DNA of 64,000 nucleotides from Flammulina velutipes. Taxonomy: Eukaryota > Basidiomycota > Agaricomycetes > Agaricales > Physalacriaceae. Position 1 is the first letter of the stretch; the number at the start of each line of letters is the position of its first letter. The stretch is from assembly GCA_011800155.1 (NCBI GenBank), contig CM022369.1, positions 558,001 to 622,000 of the forward strand, read 5' to 3'. The position numbers were made by a program, and so were the translations under genes. Below, one piece after another: positions 1 through 11,443 of the stretch. The notes below the pieces were generated by a model. The model was not told the origin of the DNA. It ran no database searches and was given only the letters and a program-made list of their open reading frames with translations.

Positions 1-651
1 ATGGAGGGGTCAGCCTGTCGTTGCAGTTCCCTAATCCATGTCCGGGCTTTCTCCAATGATGCAGATTGAGTTATGTCATAGACGACGACGGCGCAGTTGG
101 CGTTTCGGTAATACATAGGTGCCTATGGTGCGGTTAGGGCATGGGTGCAGTCAAATAAGTGGGTACATACAAGTGACTGGACGAATTAGGTAGATGGTCA
201 GTTGAAGCTGTAGATACTGCGGACAGCGGGCTCACCTTGTAACGCTCTTGGCCAGCAGTATCCCCATAGCAGATGTGAGATGACGGAATTTGGCCAGAAA
301 TGCAAGGATGCTCACCATATCTCGAACTTCACAGTCGTTTGGTCTTGGAGAGTCACGGTCTGCGTCAAGAACGCAGCTGAACGAGGATGAATTAGCGCAC
401 GGTAGGGAATAATATTCGATGTGAAGCGTACCACCAATGGTGCTTTCCCGATAGTCGTCAAACTGGTCTTTCACGAATCGTAGGACAAGACTGGATAATT
501 GTGGCATGAGCCCATACGATGGCGTGGGTTCCCCAAAGTCTTACCTTGACTTTCCTACTGCGCTCTCACCTGCAACGCTGTTAGAAAAGAAGACAACAGA
601 GAAATAAAACTCACCGAGAAGTACGAGTTTAAACTGGAATTGCTTGGACAT
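1..651 (-). CDS. ypt5: Rab5-family small GTPase (Ypt5/Vps21), 3' end cut by window edge
   Basis: Rab GTPase of early endosomes, controlling vesicle tethering and fusion. The start [14 protein letters not shown] leads into the P-loop GESAVGKSS, the effector region STIGAAFLTQ, the DTAGQERYK switch II motif and the Rab5-type continuation [10 protein letters not shown]...YDITQ. Reading downward, the exons I infer are 651-615, 569-545, 490-432, 376-316, 263-236, 176-171 and 122 to the window edge. The exon at 171-176 is only six bases (Ser-Leu). The intron at 264-315 starts with GT but ends in GG, not AG. The G4 and G5 motifs and the C-terminal prenylation cysteines lie outside the window. The gene shares a short divergent promoter (652-912) with the Mei2-like gene. 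Family assignment is firm; the odd splice sites need transcript data. Confidence 0.93.
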
Positions 652-912
652 GGTCGTCGTTAGAACAGATGATTGCCAGAGCAGTGCGTGTGCACGGGGC
701 GTCAGGGACGTCCGGAAAGTGCCGAACACTTTTATCATCAACTCCTCGACTCGCATTTCCTTTCTGCAACCACCACCTACACAAGCTGTGAAATAGTAGG
801 CACACTCACCCGCATCTACTCGTTTTTGGACGTCTCTGTATTCACTCGCTGTCTATTTATCGTCTCTTTCGCCCTATCTGTCCGTGCACACGTCAGTCGA
901 AGGCTTGTAAAA

Positions 913-3588
913 ATGAATCGCCACCATCCATACGGAGAGAACCCAATGCGTCGCGGAGCCCCCCCTGCTGGTCCTGGTCCAGATAGATCTTACAGAGGGG
1001 GCAGTGGCGGTGGTTACCGCGGAGGACGAGGTGGTCGTGGTCGTGGTGGCGCTGGAGGTGGTTATGGCTCTTACGACTCTGGGAACATGAACAACGGAAA
1101 CTACAATACCTACGACCAGCCACCCGAGATGGCATATGGCGGCGGCGGCGGTTATCCCAACATGCCTCCTCAGGCTGCTCATCCTCCCCCTCAACAAGAT
1201 CCATACTTTCAGAATTACGGTGCTGGACCTTCAGCTGCTCATTACCCTCCACCAATGCCCCCATCAGCTGGCTACGCTCCTCCTCAGGAGTATAACAAAT
1301 TTGAAGGTACGCTGAATATCTGAGCTTCAACGTTTAAACCTTCAGGACTTGGGCATGTCCTTCTATCGTCAGCAATGAGGTTGAGGCACTTGTTGCAATC
1401 TCCTAAGGCGATGAATTACACACCCACGGGAATTAGAAAGCACTGAGATCGTCATGGAACTATTCACGTTCGGCATCTTCTTGAGAGTGTCTTGGGAACG
1501 TGTTGCCCTCTTTTTCTGGCTGCGTCCTACCTTGTTGTCTTTTTTCTGTCAGAACCTCATCTCACAGTATCGCTCAAATGTTAGGACATTCAAACTCGTA
1601 CGGTGATGATAGTGGTGGCTACGGACGAGGCGGGGCTCGTCGCCCTCCTCCCATTCCTCAGAAAAGAGACGATTCCATCATCGAGGAAAGAATTCAACGT
1701 GAACGTCCGTGCAGGACGTTATTTATTCGTAACATTAAGGCAAGCATTTCAAAGCGACACCACGACTGATCACTGAACATTCGTGATAGTATGAAACCGA
1801 TAGTGACGACGTACGTCGCCAGTTCGAAGAGTTCGGTGACATTAGAACGTTCTTCGATCTCATCTCGACGAGAGGTATGGTGTTTGTGACTTACGTGAGT
1901 TGCTGCGAACCTACGCGACTAGCCGCAAGTCTGATCAGTCTAAACAGTTCGATTTGCGCGCAGCAGAACGCGCGCGCGAACGTTTACAGGATACTGAAAT
2001 TAGTGGACGCCCTGTAAGTTCTCAAATCAGTATGACATAGCATGCCTTGAACTTTTCTGTTAGATCGATGTTCACTATTCACTGCCAAGAGACGACTCTG
2101 CCGATGCCAAAAATATTGTAAATATCCGCTCCCTTCTTTCTTCGAGCTTATTTTGACATGTTTTTAGGAAATGCAAGGCACCTTGAACGTTATTCTGCGG
2201 TCTTCTCCCTCTGGCCAGCCAATTGACGATAACGAAGTTCGGCGTAAAATGCAGCAACTGGGTGATGTTAAATCTGTGAAGCCCGTAGGCAATCGCGTAG
2301 ACGCACGATATGTCGAATTCTTCGATACGAGGGTAAGCCTATAAATTCTGGAACGTAACATTTCTCACCGTCCACCTAGGCAGCCATTGAGGCGTATGAG
2401 CGTTTGCGTCATCAGAGCCTTCAGGACGGTGTCATGGACATCGAGTATGCGTGGGATGTGAACAACGACGACCGAAATGGACCACGGTAATTGAAGAAGC
2501 AGTTGCGTATAGCAAAAAAAAACTCTAACCATGCTTTTAGAGGTGACCATGACGCCCGCGGAGGGGGTCGTGGACGTGGTCGCGGGCGTGGAGCTGGCCG
2601 TGGAGCCGTACCCGCTCCGCATCGAGAGGACGATTGGGAACGTCGAGATAGAGAATTCAAGCGCCCTCGCGACGAAGGCTACTCTGACCGGGGCGGTGGA
2701 AGAGGAAGAGGTGGTGGGTATGGCGGCGGATATGGCGGCCATAACGATCGCTACGACGATAGAGATCGTGGATGGGGAGGTGGCGGTGGCCCTGGAGGAC
2801 CTCCACCTGGGCCGTCTAGTTATGGAGGACCTCCTCGTAGTGGGCCACCACCTCCCGCTGGTTTCGGTGGCCCATCTCATTATGGTGGCCCGCCGCCTAT
2901 GATTCACCCTCCTCAACCACCACCACCAACTTTACCACCTACAGTAAGTAACGGTGTTGCCTCACACGTAGCCACTTCTGACAAGTAGTATTAGGGTGCA
3001 GATGACCGTCTGGAGCAAGCAAGAAAAGTCCAACAGGTGATCAGACTAGTGTTGTCCAATTGACCGCTTGCTGAACCTCTCTTAGTTATTGGCCGCACTC
3101 AAACAACCTCCACCAACCGGAACGCCCCCTATGCAATCTGCGCCTCCTCCCCAGGCTTCACCGCCGGGTCCGCCTAGACCAACTGCTGGATACTACGGTC
3201 CCGGTCCGGGAATGCCACCTCAAGGATTGTCCCCGCAAGGAATGCCACCTCAGGGAATGCCTGCGTATCCTGGGCCGCCAGCGCCAAGTATCTACCCACC
3301 AATCCCCCATGGGCAAAGTTCAACTCCACAGCCTACGCCTGGCGCCCTTCCGCCAAATATTATGGCGCTGTTACAAGCTGCGCATAACCAACAGCAGCAG
3401 TCACCACCGCCACAAGGATCTCCTTATGGTGGTCAGCCACCGATGAATCCTAATTCCCCCTCGCAATCTGGACAAGCGAATTTAGCTCAGCTAATGTCGA
3501 TCCTCGTAAGTGTTCCTTCGACAGCGATGGTGCATTCATGAGACTGACGGCATTGTAGCAGCAAGCTGGAGGGGGTGCGAAGCAATAA
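913..3588 (+). CDS. Mei2-like RNA-binding protein with two RRMs, RGG boxes and proline-rich tail
   Basis: A predicted 646-residue RNA-binding protein built from 11 exons. Residues 1-130 are rich in Gly, Arg and Pro with RGG-type repeats. RRM1 begins CRTLFIRNIKYETD and includes TRGMVFVTYFDLRAAERA, the form seen in the first RRM of Mei2-like proteins, and is followed by IDVHYSLPRDD. RRM2 follows around MQGTLNVILRSSP, with RYVEFFDTRAAIEAYERL. A second Gly-Arg block and a long Pro/Gln/Gly tail ending in GGGAKQ complete the protein. Intron 1 (1307-1584, 278 bases) is several times longer than the others. The intron at 1740-1789 is GC-AG. The ATG at 913 was chosen because it has an AAAA context; an open frame continues upstream without a better start. 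A role in mRNA control, possibly in meiosis, is inferred from the family only. Confidence 0.88.
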
Positions 3589-4214
3589 TGCACTTAATGC
3601 ACTCGTTGGTTTACGACATGTAGATAGGCTCATGCCTCAGACTTCAAACTTTGATATGTTTCTTTTTTTCTTTGTTCAATATAACTTTCTCTTCTGCACA
3701 AACAACATCAGTAAAATGCTCACAATCCGCACTTGCCGTAACGTCTGGATAGTCAACAGTTGCCAGCTGCTCCCGAGAGGAAGGTTAGAATACTAAACTA
3801 GTAGGCAGGTATGTAAACCCAGCAGAAACTAAAGTAGCATCGACGCCGAGGATAGCCTTTTCATCGGTACGATATGCTATTTGAACGAATACATCGGTTC
3901 ACGAGAGCTTGAAATGGTATCGCTCAGTTGGATAGGTCGTGTCAAGTGAAAAGGCTTTCGGAGGACAACCTGATAGATAAGTGAATCTTTGAGACTTTGA
4001 GTGTCCGTCCTGCACTGTAGAAGAGGACCATGGTAAGGTGGCAATTGATAGGCAAGCATACCAACGATTGAGGAGTACGAGAGCTTAATCCAGTTACAAA
4101 TTAAACAAGACGCACTAGCAGGACGACAAAGTTCAAACAAGGATTATGCCGCGTCGGTGGAAGGAGCACTTTCACGAGTATGCGAATGATATAATACAGT
4201 AGAGTAGGTATTCT
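3589..4214. other. intergenic, convergent 3' ends
   Basis: This stretch lies between the stops of the Mei2-like gene and the prefoldin gene. It holds a T-rich block near 3655-3700 that probably belongs to the 3' UTR and polyadenylation region. A short minus-strand open frame (3877-4140) has no recognisable similarity and no coding character. I see no RNA gene. Confidence 0.5.
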
Positions 4215-4778
4215 TTATGAGTCTGCCTTTGGGGCGTGATGGAACTGTGTATTGGGTGAGTTCGTATCGAGATAACTATACGATGCGCTTACTATGTCTT
4301 TGAGCTGTGATTGAGCGTCGTTGAACTGCTTCTCCAAGTATTTTGACTGACGATGACATCGGTATGCTGAGTAGACGTGAGTGGTATTGCACACACCTTC
4401 TTCTGTAGGCTAACAATATCGTCTGCTAATTCTTTCTCTTGCTTCTTCAAATCGGATTCCATGTCTTTACGAGGGACCATCATGAACCTTTTATGATGTT
4501 AGCAGGCTAGAGATGATATGAAATGAAGACGTACATCTTTCCGACACCTTTGTACATGTTCACGTCTCCTTGTATCTCCTGAAGCTCTTTCAACGTAAGC
4601 TCTATCTTCCTGCGTTCTCGATCCTTCGTTCCGATTTGCTGTTGCGATAAACTGAACTCCTTCTGCGATTGTAAAGCGGTTGCTTGGATTTGGAAGAGGA
4701 TCTAAGAGACATCAGGCGACGATTCAATCATCATGAATGAAGATGCACCTTCCGTAGAGTATCGTCCGGTAAAGACAT
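4215..4778 (-). CDS. pfd1: prefoldin subunit 1
   Basis: A predicted 123-residue beta-type prefoldin subunit, part of the hexameric cytosolic co-chaperone that delivers nascent actin and tubulin to the chaperonin. Five exons (4778-4749, 4701-4535, 4487-4397, 4346-4293, 4244-4215) give MSLPDDTLRK, a first helix with QATALQSQKEFSLSQQQ, the conserved hairpin region around MYKGVGKMFMMVPRKDM, and a second helix LEKQFNDAQSQLKDI. This is the two-helix coiled coil with a beta hairpin typical of the family, at the usual length. The last exon adds a short tail ending PKADS; reading through the last intron would keep frame to the same stop, so retention of that intron is possible. It is divergent from Snu114 across 137 bases. 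Confidence 0.88.
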
Positions 4779-4915
4779 AATGGAACAGAAATGGTGAAAT
4801 GGTGAGCGAGAGGATAAAGCTGATCAACCGGAGTTCAAAATATTTATAACGCGTCTTGGTTCATTGACACCACGGTCATTATTTGTCGCGGCCACCTTGC
4901 TCTCTCTTAACCACC
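4779..4915. promoter_or_regulatory. shared promoter of prefoldin 1 and Snu114
   Basis: Only 137 bases separate the two divergent start codons. A TATTTATAA element at 4841-4849 reads as TATA-like on both strands, about 67 bases from the Snu114 ATG and 63 from the prefoldin ATG. A bidirectional core promoter is inferred from spacing, not proven. Confidence 0.45.
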
Positions 4916-7900
4916 ATGGCTTCTATGGACGATTACGATGAATTTGGAAACTACATTGGCGCTGACCTCGACTCGGACGACGACGAGGGCGTTGGCCAAG
5001 TTCCCGTGGCCTTTGGCCAGCCATCTGGGAGCACTGCAGCGCCTCTGGAGGGCTATGATGAGGATATAACCATGCAAAGCGCGGATGAAGGAGCATTGAT
5101 GCAAATTGATGGTGCGTGCACCTCAAGCAGACCCAATTCTCACCTGGTTGACAAGTTTTTATCCAGAACCTGTTCACAACGCTGTCATCCTGCATGAAGA
5201 CAAGCAATACTATCCATCTGCGTCAGACCTGTATGGCGCCGACGTTGAAACGATGGTACAGGAGGAAGACGCTCAACCGTTGACGGAACCCATAATAGCA
5301 CCTATCAAAGTGCGAAAATGGACTGTCGAAGAAAAAGATATGCCAGAAACGCGATTTGACAAGGGGTGCGTCGCGTTTTACTTCGACTGACTTTCTTAGT
5401 GCTCATGAAGACAACAGCTTCTTGTTGAATATGACTGGGTTTCCAGAGATGGTTCGAAATGTTGCGGTAGTTGGACACATTCACCACGGCAAAACTGCAC
5501 TCTTGGACATGCTCATCTTTGAAACTCACAAATTAGTTTGGGATTCTGACCGTCCTGTTTGTTCAATTCCCTATTCTATGTCTGCCGTTCGAATTAACGT
5601 TGTATATAGACGCGTTATACGGACAATCATATTCTCTCTCGAGAACGGGACATTTCCATCAAATCCTCTCCCATGTCGCTCGTCCTGTCTACTACCAGTG
5701 GAAAGTCTCATCTCATACATTTCATTGATACGCCAGGCCATGTCAACTTTGTGGATGAAGTTGCCTCCGCGATACGACTGGTTGATGGTGTACTGCTGGT
5801 GGTCGATGTAGTAGAAGGAGTGAGTCTCGATAACGATTTTCCTGCATTTATTCAATCTCTCAATTAGCTCATGGTCGGGGCTGAAGCCATAATTCGACAC
5901 GCACTACAGGAAAACATCAAAATTACCCTTGTAGTCAACAAGCTTGACCGTCTGATACTGGAATTGAGGATCAAGCCCGCAGATGCTTACTATAAAATCA
6001 AGCACACCATCGAGGAGATTAACACATTTATCAGGTATTACTCATGACTACTATTGTTTATGTCAACTAACAGATCATAGCAATATTGACGACGACCCAG
6101 CACTCCGCCTTAGCCCAGAAAACGGGAATGTAGCCTTTGCGAGCACAGATATGGCTTGGTGCTTTACCTTGAGCTCATTTGCACAGATGTATGCCGACGC
6201 ATATGGGAAACTGGATGTACCAGCGTTCGCAGACCGTCTTTGGGGGGACATTTATTTCGACACAGAGACACGCAAATTTTCAAGAAAACCAAAGGATCCA
6301 GAACACAACCGAACATTCATACATTTCATTCTGGAACCCCTTTACAAGCTCTACTCACAGGTCCTCAGTGAGGATACTGAGAATCTTACGCAGACTCTCG
6401 CAGGCTTGGGAATCCAGCTAAAACCCATCATGTACAAAATGGATACGCGACCGTTGCTAAAAGCTATCTTGGATCAGTTCTTTGGACCGGCAACTGGTTT
6501 GGTGGATGTCATCGTTCAGCATATTCCCTCGCCTGTAGAAAACGCAACCAATAAAGTCAGTGATTCCGCCCAAGCTGTGGAAATATTGCTAATTGCTACG
6601 TAGGTCGAAGGGACGTACAGTGGACCACAAACGTCTGATCTAGTTGCTTCTATGAAGGCCTGCGATTCAGAGGGACCGGTGATGGTACAAATCGCAAAAC
6701 TTTACCACACTACGGATGCCCAATCTTTCCGCGCTTTTGGTCGTGTCATGAGTGGCACCCTGCGGAAAGGAATGGATATCAAGGTTTTGGGTGAAGGTTA
6801 CTCTCCTGAAGACGAGGAAGACATGCTACGCACCACTGTTGATGACATCTGGATTTCTCAATCAAGGTAAGGTCCTTCGCCTCAGTTGACCCCACATCTC
6901 TTATCGTGCGGCTCGCTTAGATATTTCATCGCCGCTGAGGAGGTGCCCGCTGGTAATCTTGTACTCATCGGCGGTGTCGACGCATCCATCACTAAGACTG
7001 CAACTTTGGCTGGCGTCAATATCGAGGAGGACCTGCACATCTTCCGACCTATCAAACATATGACGCAGTCGGTGTTGAAGATTGCCATTGAACCTATAGC
7101 GCCATCCGAGCTTCCAAAGATGTTGTCTGGTCTACGCTCTATCAACAAATCGTACCCGCTGGTGACTACGAAGGTGGAGGAAAGTGGTGAGCACGTCGTC
7201 ATCGGTACTGGAGAACTGTACTTGGATTGCGTGATGCACGATCTACGCAAACTTTTCTCTGAGATAGAGATTAAGGTCTCAGATCCCGTAACGAAGTTCT
7301 GCGAGACAGTGCTGGAGACCAGTGCGCTCAAGTGTTACGCTGACACTCCCAACAAAAAGTTTGACTTCTCACAGCCGCTGTCGTGATGTTCCTAATTGGT
7401 TACTGTTTAGGAACAAAATCACGATGATTGCAGAACCCCTGGAGCGTGGTATTGCGGAGGATATTGAACGTGGTCGCGTCAACATGCGTATGACTGCTAA
7501 AGAAAGAGGTAAATTCTTCGAGGAGAAATACCAATGGGATCTTCTGGCATCGAGATCGATATGGACGTTTGGCCCAGACGAAAGCGGCGCAAACATCTTG
7601 GTGGACGATACGCTTCCCTCTCAGGTGAGCCGAATGAGGAGGCAATGACAATGGTCTCACGCCTAGGCTCCAGATCGACAAGAAGTTACTAGGGACCGTA
7701 AAAGAACACATCAAGCAAGGGTTCCAATGGGGTGCTCGTGAAGGCCCTCTTTGCGATGAACGTGAGCATTACAACACGTCAGCATCCCACTGCTAACTAC
7801 AAGTATGTAGCTATGCGCAACGTCAAGTTCCGTATCCTGGATGTCAGTCTCGCGCAGGAGCCAATCTATCGTGGTGGTGGACAAATTGTCCCTACCGCCC

Positions 7901-8528
7901 GTCGCGTGTGCTACTCTTCGTTCTTGATGGTGGGCCAGACGTGTTTATCCTATCACACAAAGAAGCTTATTTGACGTCCTAGGCTACTCCGAGATTGATG
8001 GAGCCAGTGTACTTCGTGGAAGTGCAAGCACCAGCTGACTGCATATCGGCGGTTTACACTGTCCTCGCCCGCCGACGTGGACACGTTACACAGGACATAC
8101 CTAAAGCAGGATCACCGTTATACACTGTCAAGGCTCTGATTCCTGTCATTGACGCCAACGGCTTTGAGACTGATCTGAGGACGGCAACACAAGGTCAAGC
8201 TTTCTGTTTACAGGTCTTTGACCATTGGTCTATAGTACCGGGTATGTGACATTCTCCTTCCCCGGACATCAATTGAGGATTCTTTGTAGGCGATCCAACT
8301 GATACCAGCATAAAACTCCGGCCATTGGAACCTGCCACTGGACAGGCGCTTGCGCGTGACCTCGTATTGAAGACACGCCGGCGAAAAGGTCTGGGCGACC
8401 AGATCGCTGTGTCCAAGTACTTGGACGATGAGTTTGTAGTATGTGTACTTTCCTTGTTATTGTCCATTGATGCTGACTGTACTTAGCTTGCGTTGTCTGC
8501 CTCTGGTCATGCAGATTTACTCGGTTAA
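4916..8528 (+). CDS. SNU114: U5 snRNP GTPase Snu114/Cwf10 (EFTUD2)
   Basis: The spliceosomal translocase-like GTPase that controls U4/U6 unwinding and spliceosome disassembly. Fourteen exons encode 991 residues, close to the family length. The acidic N terminus begins [22 protein letters not shown], typical of Snu114 rather than eEF2. The G1 motif is GHIHHGKT, G3 is DTPGHVNF and G4 is NKLD. Later blocks match the family: [56 protein letters not shown] and [18 protein letters not shown]. The C terminus ends SGHADLLG. The ATG at 4916 has a perfect CCACCATGG context and is preferred to the in-frame ATG at 4883. All introns are 35-57 bases with GT-AG ends. Its paralogue eEF2 lies 45 kb away in this window. 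Confidence 0.96.
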
Positions 8529-8638
8529 AATTTTGCTTGTAGAGTAGAACGTGTATGTATCTTGAACGAAGTCAATGTTGTCAAGTTGTAAGTTAATGCC
8601 CGGAGCGTGGGACCGTGAGAAAGTGTGTGCGTAGCACA

Positions 8639-8644
8639 TACGTG
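8639..8644 (+). promoter_or_regulatory. possible unfolded-protein-response element upstream of calnexin
   Basis: TACGTG followed by GC lies about 118 bases before the calnexin ATG. Its core resembles the ACGTG-type sites bound by Hac1/XBP1-class bZIP factors, which induce calnexin in other eukaryotes. A six-base match is weak evidence by itself. Confidence 0.3.
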
Positions 8645-8761
8645 GCAGCAACTAGTCCCGTGCCTATTTAGGCCATATCTGGCTCCGCGTGTATCTCAGT
8701 TTCTCCTCACTCACTTCCTCCACCTTGCATTTGGCTTGCTCCCTCTTTTCTTCGTACCAAC

Positions 8762-10807
8762 ATGCGAAGCGCAGCCTTCTCCCTGCTCGCATTTGCTGCG
8801 ACTGCTGCTCTGGCCCAGACTGATAAACCTGCCTTTACTGTGCGCTCTCTCTTCAGCGCGTCGAACTGTGACTAACAGTATACCATATAGCCTACTGAAA
8901 TCAAAGCACCTTTCGTCGAGCAATTCACTGACGACTGGTCTGAGCGATGGACAGCCTCGGAAGCTACCAAGAAGACGCCTGTCGGTGGCGAGACGTTCAG
9001 CTATGTCGGCGAATGGAAGGTTGAAGAACCTTCGATATCCGTAATTGAAGGCGACTTGGGCCTCGTCGCGAAGACCAAAGCCGCCCACCACGCCATATCT
9101 GCACCATTTTCCCAGCCCATTGACTTCAAAGACAAGCCTCTTGTTGTGCAATACGAAGTCAAATATCAGAAAGGTGGCAACTGCGGAGGAGGATATATCA
9201 AGCTCCTCGAAGACGGCTTCCAGACCAGTGGCAAGGAGTTCTCCGATACTACTCCTTGGGTCGTCATGTTCGGTCCCGATCTTACCTGCCCCGGCACCAA
9301 GGTATGTCGTTTCATCGTTGGTTGTCTTAGGAATTGTTGTATTCATGCGTTCACCTCAACAGGTTCACTTTATCTTCCGTCACAAGAACCCTATCACTGG
9401 CGAATTTGAGGAGAAGCACCTCAAGGTCCCCCACAAACCCACCATTGAGAAGCTTACTAACTTGTATACCCTTATTATCAAGTGCGTACCCTCACTCTTC
9501 TCGATCTACCTCTACTGACATATTCATTAGCCCTGACAACACCTTCGACGTTCTCTTTAACGGCGAGAGCAAGCGCTCTGGTTCCCTCCTCGAAGAGTTC
9601 GAGCCCTCGGTCAACCCACCCAAGGAGATTGACGATCCTGAAGACTTCAAGCCCAGCGACTGGGTTGACGCCGAGACGATCGCTGACCCAGAAGCATCTA
9701 AAGTACGTATATCAGCTTTGTCTTGCGAAAGTTCGCTCATGTCGTTACACAGCCCGATGACTGGGATGAAGAGGCCCCCTATGAGATCCTTGACGAGGAT
9801 GCTGAGAAGCCTGAAGGCTGGCTCGATAACGAAGAGTTGACCATTTCCGACCCTGGTGAGTAATTAACTGATCAATTATCGTTCGATGGGTGCTAACTTT
9901 CTGCAGACGCCGAGAAGCCTGAAGAATGGGATGATGAAGAGGACGGTGACTGGATCGCCCCTACTATCTCCAACCCCAAATGTGAAGAGGCTCCCGGTTG
10001 TGGAGAGTGGAAGCGGTACGCTACTCATGTTCTCTTTCCTATGGCGGTCGCTCACTGCACATTCACAGTCCCTACAAGGCCAACCCAGATTACAAGGGCA
10101 AGTGGTACTCGCCCAGCATCCCGAACCCAGACTACAAGGGTCCATGGGCACCTCGTAAAATCGCCAATCCCGAATACTTCGAAGACTCTACACCCGTCAA
10201 GTCCCTTGAGAAGATTGTAAGTTTCGCCTTGAGCTCAGACAGTTCATGAACCGTCTAACCTCTCATACAGGGTGGTATCGGCATTGAGCTCTGGACCATG
10301 ACTGAGGATATCCTATTCGACAACATCTACGTTGGCCACTCTGTGGAGGATGCCAAGTCCTTCGCTGCTGAGACTTTCGACGTCAAGAAGCCTCTGGAAT
10401 CGGCTAAGCCTAAGAAGGATGATGATGAAGAAGATGATCTTACCTTCTCTGAGGATCCCATCTCCTTCATTCGCGAGAAAGTCCTCGACTTCGTTGAACT
10501 TGCCAAGATCGACCCCCTCTTTGCCTTCAAGTCACACCCCGAGACTGGTGGTGCTCTTGCCGCTGCCCTGTTGACTGTTTTCGGAATGATTGGTGTGCTC
10601 TTCGGTCTTGTGGGTGGTAACCAGAAGCCCGTTGTAAAGGTGTGTATTTTGTTGCGCTATCTGCCGTGCTGATACTTACCTATCTCCCAGTCGTCAAAGA
10701 AGACCGATGCACCTACACCTGACGACAAGAAGTCTACAGAGGCCGCTCCCGTTGCGGCTGCTGGAGGCGAGAAGAAGGACGAGGGTGCTGCCAAAAAGCG
10801 CAAGTAA
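8762..10807 (+). CDS. cnx1: calnexin, ER lectin chaperone
   Basis: A type I ER membrane chaperone that binds monoglucosylated glycoproteins during folding. Nine exons encode 541 residues. The signal peptide is [19 protein letters not shown]. The lectin domain shows [19 protein letters not shown] and [21 protein letters not shown]. The P-domain has repeats of the types [25 protein letters not shown] and [10 protein letters not shown], then [21 protein letters not shown]. One transmembrane segment (about residues 475-500) is followed by a cytosolic acidic and lysine-rich tail ending AAKKRK, a plausible ER-retention signal. The introns are ordinary. A possible UPR element lies upstream. Confidence 0.97.
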
Positions 10808-11402
10808 AGAGATTTACCTGTGACTGGATTGTTTTTGGGTTGGTCCTCAATACTCGTCAATGTAAGCTATGGGGTCTAGCAGGAGACTTATTAGTGGATT
10901 GTTGCGCTGTGTCTGGCTGTAAAAGTACAGGAGAATATAATATCTTAACCCCAGTCATGGTGTGATGCCGAAGAGGCGAGAATCTGTTAATCAATCGTCA
11001 CGAAATGAGCGCCACATTATCACGGCGAGACCCGTGTGTCACGTGTCGGTTGGAATAAAACGCCCGTCGAAATTTTTCCTTGTTTCTTCATCGCACTCAA
11101 GTCAAATTGCAGCTCGCCGACTATTTTCACGGTCGATCTGTGCCAAAGCAGCGCGTAAAAAGACTTGGATGTCTTAGTGCTCTGAAACTTTTCACGCTTC
11201 CCATGGGCTACTTCTGGACAAGCAGAGCCGGCAGTCCATACACCTATCCTTACTTTCTATATCGTTTTGGTCAATGTTATCCTCTGAATCACTCTTCCCT
11301 CGCCAAGATCTAACACCGTAGCAAACACCATATTGGGGAACTTGGGGAAATCATCACTTGACCTCCGAGTATCCAGTGGTGAACGCTGGGTAACATTTTT
11401 CT
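10808..11402. other. intergenic between calnexin and the first arylesterase-like gene
   Basis: It contains the calnexin 3' region and the promoter of the next gene. Short plus-strand open frames (10962-11313) show no family similarity. No repeat or RNA gene was seen. Confidence 0.5.
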
Positions 11403-11410
11403 TATTTATA
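11403..11410 (+). promoter_or_regulatory. TATA-like box of first arylesterase-like gene
   Basis: TATTTATA lies 34 bases before the chosen ATG at 11444. The second paralogue has a similar AT-rich element at the same distance, which supports both starts. Confidence 0.5.
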
Positions 11411-11443
11411 CGGCCTTCGACGTCCCGGTCTCAACACACCGCC

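Noticed and set aside
1307..1584. Extra exon inside the long first intron of the Mei2-like gene
   Set aside because: The flanking exons join in frame (FEG to HSNSYG), and no conserved peptide was seen inside.
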